From contig WBZZ01000347.1 in NCBI GenBank assembly GCA_019918135.1, positions 1 to 29,301 on the forward strand: a DNA stretch of 29,301 nt, given 5' to 3'. The DNA comes from Paulinella micropora. Lineage: Eukaryota > Cercozoa > Imbricatea > Euglyphida > Paulinellidae. The translations under genes were made by a program, and so were the position numbers. The notes beneath the pieces are model-generated. The model searched no databases. It saw nothing but the letters and a program-made list of their open reading frames with translations, and was not told the origin of the DNA. Below, piece after piece: positions 25,075-29,301 of the stretch. Position 1 is the first letter of the stretch. Each line of letters begins with the position of its first letter.

Positions 25075-25829
25075 GGATACGACAACGTAGGCACGGCGGA
25101 ATGGGCATCATTCTACAAGCACGAGGGCTGGCTAGTCATCGGGGCTCAGGAGCACCGCATGGGCAAGAAGCAACTTTCCAAATGCAGCCTGGATGGATTC
25201 CGATTTTTGGAAAACCTGCGGAGGTCAGCGAGAAAAATCGCTGCAAGGGTGGGGTTCTATTCGCGGTGGCTAACTTCCTTGGTCCGTATTGCAGCCTGGT
25301 GTCAGCCCCCGTCGACCACCGGCAGCAAGTGTGGCTGCGTATCGCCTCGGGTGTTACCGGCGCTCAGGATATCTATGTGGGCAACGGCTACTTTCCCCAG
25401 GAAACGCAGGAAGAAGAGTCGTCAGAGGCGTATGCGGCCTGGCAGGCAGCTATAGCTTTTTTTGGAGCCAAAGGTCTTGTGGTCACGGTGGCGGATGCCA
25501 ACGCGAAGCTCGGGCCGGCATGCAGCCGAAAAGAGGAGGGCATCGTCGGTCAGCACGGGGAGGTCGATGATAAGGGAGCACCGGTACGTTCGGAGAACGG
25601 CAAGAGACTCGCGGCTGTCCTCGTCGCTACGGGCCTGCGAAATCTAAGCGGCTTCTCGTGCCCAGTGGAAGGGTCCTACTGGTGGTCCCGGCGTGAGCAG
25701 CGCGGCATGGGCACAGGCAAGCACCTCCTCGATTACATCTGCGCGTCGCCTGGCTTGGCATCTGGAGCAAAGTTCGGAGTATGCGAAGATGATCTTGATA
25801 CGGCCACAAGGCAGTATGGGCCGAACTGA
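25075..25829 (+). pseudogene. Retrotransposon endonuclease domain
   Basis: The first frame to about 25230 has WLVIGAQEHRMGKKQL, the Glu-containing QE motif of APE endonucleases. A break then moves to a frame that gives GVLFAVANFLGPY, DIYVGNGYFP, VVTVADANAKLGP (the D-x-N motif, with Asp-Ala-Asn), a Gly-Leu block and finally GTGKHLLDYICAS with the expected Asp-Tyr near the end. The family order is kept. It ends at TGA 25829; another break joins it to the reverse transcriptase part near 25830-25900. Confidence 0.8.
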
Positions 25830-25883
25830 CGTGGAGCGGCCAGCGCCGGCCAAAGCGGGCTGCGAAACCTTACAGGTCCTTTC

Positions 25884-28030
25884 GTGTTGATAAGCTTATT
25901 GGTGCTGGTGTCTCGGGTAATGATCACGCTGCGAAGCAAGCGCTGGATTATCTACGCGACAAGTTCGATGACGTATTCCAGCATTGCCTACAGAAGCTTG
26001 GAGTACATCAGCCAGCGCCGGGAGGCCTACGCAGCATACAGGAGGGATGAATCGAATGCGGAAGCCCGTCTGAATTGGCTACGGCTCCGCAAGCAAATTC
26101 GGAAGGCAACTCGGGCCAAGAAGTCCGCCTCCTTCAAGCAAGTGCAGGAAGAAGCGGTCAAATGTCAACGCGAGCAATCCTCAAAGCGCTTTTGGCTACT
26201 CGCGAAGCGGCTTGGCGGGGCACGCAGAACGAAGGTCTCCGCGCCGGTGCAAAGGGAGGATGGCTCACTGGCGTGTACGCTGCCGGAAAAGGTCGCTCGG
26301 TGGGAGGAATTTCGGAAAAATTCGGTGAAGCCACGGGAAAATCCGGCAAGTGCGGCTGTTGTGGTGGAGTGCTGTGCAGAAGCAGGCTCGCTGGAGTGGG
26401 AGGAAGCCGAAGCTAAGCGGCAGTTCCACTGGAACGATCGCTTCAGAGATGAGGTGGCCCGGGCTATGAAGGAGCACGAAGTAGGTGAAGACACTTGCGA
26501 AGAGCTGGACAAGCCGTTCACGCAAGAGGAGGTCCTTGCAAGGCAACGTGCCCTGAATAACCACAAAGCTTGTGGCGAGGACAAAGTGAAGAACGAGATG
26601 CTCAAGTATGGCGGCGCCTACATCAATGGCTACTTAACGCAGTACTTCAACTGGATTCGAGAAGCCGAGAGGACTCCAAAAGCTTGGGGCAAGGGAATCA
26701 TCGTCAATATCCCCAAGGGTGGGGATCCTACGGATCCTGACAACTGGAGGGATATCTCGATTATTAGTTGCCTTGGTAAGCTGTATCTGTCCTTATTAGC
26801 TACTCGTCTAACGCTCTTCGTGGATGGCCCGGATAAGCTACGTCCAGAGCAGGGAGGCTTCCGCCCGGGCGTCGCACTACGGATCAGGTCTTTGCCCTTT
26901 GGCAGAGGTTGAAGGGGCGTCAGCAGCAGAAGCGGGAGTCGTATGTCCTGTTCGTCGATCTACGCAAGGCTTTCCCGTCTGTTTGGAGAGATGGTCTATT
27001 TGAGAGGCTCTGGAAGCTGGGTGTAAGGGGCAAGTTCTGGCGCACGCTACGCAGGTGCTACGAGCAGACTTCGTCGCAAGTGCTAGTTGATGGAGCACTC
27101 ACCCCCGAAGTACTGGAGGGTGTAGGCGTCCAACAGGGGTCCCCTCTCTCTCCCACACTCTTCAACGTCTTTATGGATGAGCTGTGTGATCGGCTGGCGA
27201 GTGCCCTCAAGATCACGGATGTGAAGCGGCTGAACGACATCAAGGCACTTCTATACGCGGACGACGTGGCCCTCATCGCTCACAGTCACACCGAGCTCCA
27301 GAAGATGGTCAATGTTGTGGCCAAGTTCGCGGAAGATTACCGGCTGGAAGTCAACTTGAAGCCCGGCAAGACGGAAATCATGCCCATTTACACGTCGAGC
27401 AAGGCGAAACGACCAAGTATCAGGGAGCGAGGTGAGCCCGTGGTGTGGTTTCGCGGCCAGAAGCTTTGTGTCACCAGTCAGTACAAGTACCTGGGAGTGG
27501 TTATCACCGACGACCTGAAGTGGAAGGAGCAGGCCCTGCGGGCTACGCGTGTCACTGAAGTCGCCACCGCAGGTTGGTACTCTTTGTGGTGTGCATGTGA
27601 GATACAAGCTAGGTATCGTCTCATGTGCTGGAATCAACTTGTGGGGGCCAAGCTGAAGTACGCCTTCGATGTCTGGCGTGCCCCCGTATCGCAGCTCACC
27701 AAGCTGGAGGCAGCAATGCTGCGCCCCATGAGGATGATTCTCGGCATCAGCCCTAAGACAAGCAAGTGGATTACACTCTTTCTGGCGCGCTCTTTGAGTG
27801 CGGAGCGTTTGCGGCGGGCGGCGCAACTGAAGTTCTATGGACGGCTGCGTGTTCTACCGGAGGAGCGATTTCCTGTCATCGCATCTCAAGTCAAATCCGA
27901 CTGGACTGCGGAGGCCGAAGGCGCTATCAGGGACTCAATGGATCTACAACAAGGGCTTCAGGAGCTCCTAAATAGCTCAGAGAAGGACCTCGAGGGTTGG
28001 AGTTCGACTGTGGACAAGTGGGCCCTTTAG
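25884..28030 (+). pseudogene. Retrotransposon reverse transcriptase domain
   Basis: The part before the catalytic core has FTQEEVLARQRALNNHKACG and ERTPKAWGKGIIVNIPKGGD, typical of LINE reverse transcriptases. LRPEQGGFRPG follows, then a frame break near 26875-26910, and the catalytic motifs YVLFVDLRKAFPSVW, GVQQGSPLSPTLFNVF, ALLYADDVALIAHS (YADD at 27254-27265), EVNLKPGKTEIM and YKYLGVVITDDLKW. The frame ends at TAG 28028-28030, yet continues in the same frame after it. Confidence 0.9.
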
Positions 28031-28723
28031 CAGGACGTCAAGATGGTGCAGCAACTGATGTGGGACAAGCGAGAGGCAGGCAGCGATCTTACTGATGGCC
28101 TGCGAGTCATCCTAAGACAAGTCTTTGGAACTAAGGAGTTCCCAAGATGGGTAGCCCTTGATGACGCGCATTATAATCTGCTTCGGAGAAGGTTGCTCAG
28201 CTGCAACAACCGCCTTCGGTTGTACCGCAGCAAGTTGGTCAGTGGCATGTCCCTCGCTGCTTCTGTTGTCATGATGATGTCAATGAGTCCCTTGCGCACT
28301 TCTTAATAATATGGGATTGCCCATGCATGAGGGGAGACGTAAGCAGCTGTTGCTGAGTATGCAGAGGCTCGGTGGCATGGCTGTGCGGGGTGCTGAGGGG
28401 ATGGAGGGAGTGAGGAGGGTGGTGAGGTCGTAGGCGGTGAGGTTGTGGTGGAGGATGTGTTGCTTGGGCGGGAGCGGGAGGGCTCTGTGCGGCAGGGTTG
28501 GGATGATATGTCGCCTGTGGATCAATCACGATTGTTTTGTAAGCTTTTTCAGGGGAAGTCGCGCTTCCGCAGTAACTTTAGGCTTGCTGCGTTGTTAGGG
28601 GTTACAGCGTTGAGTCCCCCTCCAAAGTTGGATGTGTTGTTTGGATCATATGTGTCTGAGTGTTGGTCTGCTAGGGAGGGTAAAGGGAGGAGCTTGGGGT
28701 GGATGATGGGGGTGAGGAGGTGA
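28031..28723 (+). pseudogene. Retrotransposon C-terminal Cys/His knuckle region
   Basis: The frame continues after the TAG as MVQQLMWDKREAGSD..., and after a further break near 28230 another frame gives CFCCHDDVNESLAHFLIIWDC, the C-x-C...H...C zinc knuckle found at the end of many LINE proteins. A last frame with SPVDQSRLFCKLFQGKSRFR ends at 28723. Confidence 0.7.
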
Positions 28724-29046
28724 TTGACCTCACTGAGGTTCCATCAGCTTCTGTCCCACCCTCTCCCCCAAGTGACGTTGATGTTGCGCGGCGCGGCCGT
28801 CCGCGCAGTGTGGACGTCCTGGCTAGAGAGAGGGGTTCGGGAGCGCAGCGTAGTGTCTCCGAGTTCTTCTCTTCAGCTAACACCCTCGCATCTAGCTCTT
28901 CATGCACTTCACAGCCCCATCTGCCCCTGCTGTTGCTGCTATATCTGTTTGGTGTTCTGACAATGCGTTGGGATCGGCTGACCCCGGTGACCCAATGGAG
29001 GCACATGTCCAGGATCTGGATCTGATGCTATAGTCTGAGGAAGCCT

Positions 29047-29052
29047 ATTATT

Positions 29053-29100
<48 letters not shown>
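29047..29100 (+). repeat. (ATT)n tail of the retrotransposon
   Basis: About 54 bases of ATT/TTA repeats at the 3' end of the element, of the simple-repeat tail type found in many LINEs. Confidence 0.85.
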
Positions 29101-29101
<1 letters not shown>

Positions 29102-29160
29102 CAGTGGTCAAGTTCTACCATCTGGGCCCTGTCGCCAGTTCGATTCCCGTCGGTGCCACA
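29101..29160 (+). other. tRNA-like fragment (truncated)
   Basis: AGTGGTCAAG looks like the D-arm of a tRNA, AGTTCGATTCC is close to the B-box consensus, and the fragment ends GTGCCA. The acceptor 5' half is missing and the T-stem pairs poorly, so it is not a working tRNA gene. It starts directly after the (ATT)n tail, so the retrotransposon may have inserted into a tRNA gene or a tRNA-derived SINE. Confidence 0.5.
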
Positions 29161-29226
29161 GTATTTTCATTGAACATACCGATCCGTCTGGACCAGTATT
29201 TTCATTGAACATACCGGCCCGTCTGG
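29160..29226 (+). repeat. 34-bp tandem duplication
   Basis: CAGTATTTTCATTGAACATA followed by CCG(AT/GC)CCGTCTGGA occurs twice in a row, with only two differences in the unit. Confidence 0.85.
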
Positions 29227-29301
29227 AAGTGTTGGAACTGCCTTGCGGGGGTGTCATTAGAGCTTATCGTCAATTCTTCGTACTCCCCTCACGGGTGAGA
29301 A

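Larger units (their letters stand above)
25075..29100 (+). mobile_element. Non-LTR (LINE-type) retrotransposon, 5'-truncated and decayed
   Basis: One element with, in order, an APE-type endonuclease, a reverse transcriptase, a Cys/His knuckle and an (ATT)n tail. The 5' end starts within the endonuclease (WLVIGAQEHR is the first recognisable motif; the upstream Asn-containing motif of the family is missing), as expected from incomplete target-primed reverse transcription. It abuts the right arm of the palindrome. Base composition is much lower in GC than the viral genes. At least four frame breaks and one in-frame stop show that it is inactive. Confidence 0.9.

Noticed and set aside
29101..29160. 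A functional tRNA gene
   Set aside because: The 5' acceptor half is missing and the T-stem does not pair well.

Overview
The window looks like a GC-rich, gene-dense stretch of a large dsDNA virus of the Duplodnaviria type, most like a mirusvirus, lying next to lower-GC eukaryotic DNA with a decayed LINE-type retrotransposon. A protist host is my inference. The viral assignment rests on three things. There is an intact two-domain terminase (4041-6059). There is a broken gene with features I associate with the HK97-fold major capsid protein of mirusviruses (17341-20870). There is also a heliorhodopsin (15543-14345, minus), a gene known from mirusviruses. The terminase is in one piece, unlike the spliced one of herpesviruses. 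No cellular housekeeping gene is visible.

Layout. 1-921 (minus): a ubiquitin-specific-protease-like deubiquitinase, cut by the window edge. 1127-3339 (plus): two unknown proteins that share a C-terminal region and look like tandem paralogs. 3340-4040: non-coding, G/C-rich. 4041-6059 (plus): terminase. 6295-7387 (plus): one or two unknown proteins. 10254-7789 (minus): a large protein with a possible Cys-His-Asp peptidase triad. 10565-10434 (minus): a 43-residue single-pass membrane microprotein. 12862-11078 (minus): a protein with a Ulp1-like H-D-Q-C arrangement, overlapped by a small CxxC protein (13160-12774). 13471-14259 (plus): a broken multi-pass membrane protein. 15543-14345 (minus): heliorhodopsin. 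16942-15816 (minus): a protein with an HExxH motif. 17341-20870 (plus): capsid protein. 21302-23467 (plus): a helical protein with a long Pro/Ala/Gly-rich tail. 23820-25063: a 1.2-kb imperfect palindrome with 31-bp tandem repeats in both arms. 25075-29100: a 5'-truncated, decayed non-LTR retrotransposon ending in an (ATT)n tail, directly followed by a tRNA-like fragment.

Many viral genes carry frame breaks. Several sit in C or G runs and could be sequencing errors. Others cannot be explained that way: a 28-bp tandem duplication and an in-frame TAA in the capsid gene, and an in-frame TGA at 6959. The terminase, the 1127-3339 pair and the Ulp1-like gene are intact, so the copy is either partly decayed or unevenly sequenced.

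Taken together the genes give a virion module (terminase, capsid), a light-sensing or ion-handling membrane protein, and four different peptidase-like proteins, two of which resemble enzymes that remove ubiquitin or SUMO-type modifiers. The unusual structures are the palindrome, a duplicated upstream region (10731-10848 and 13310-13455), and very long C or G runs (up to 33 bases) near gene starts.
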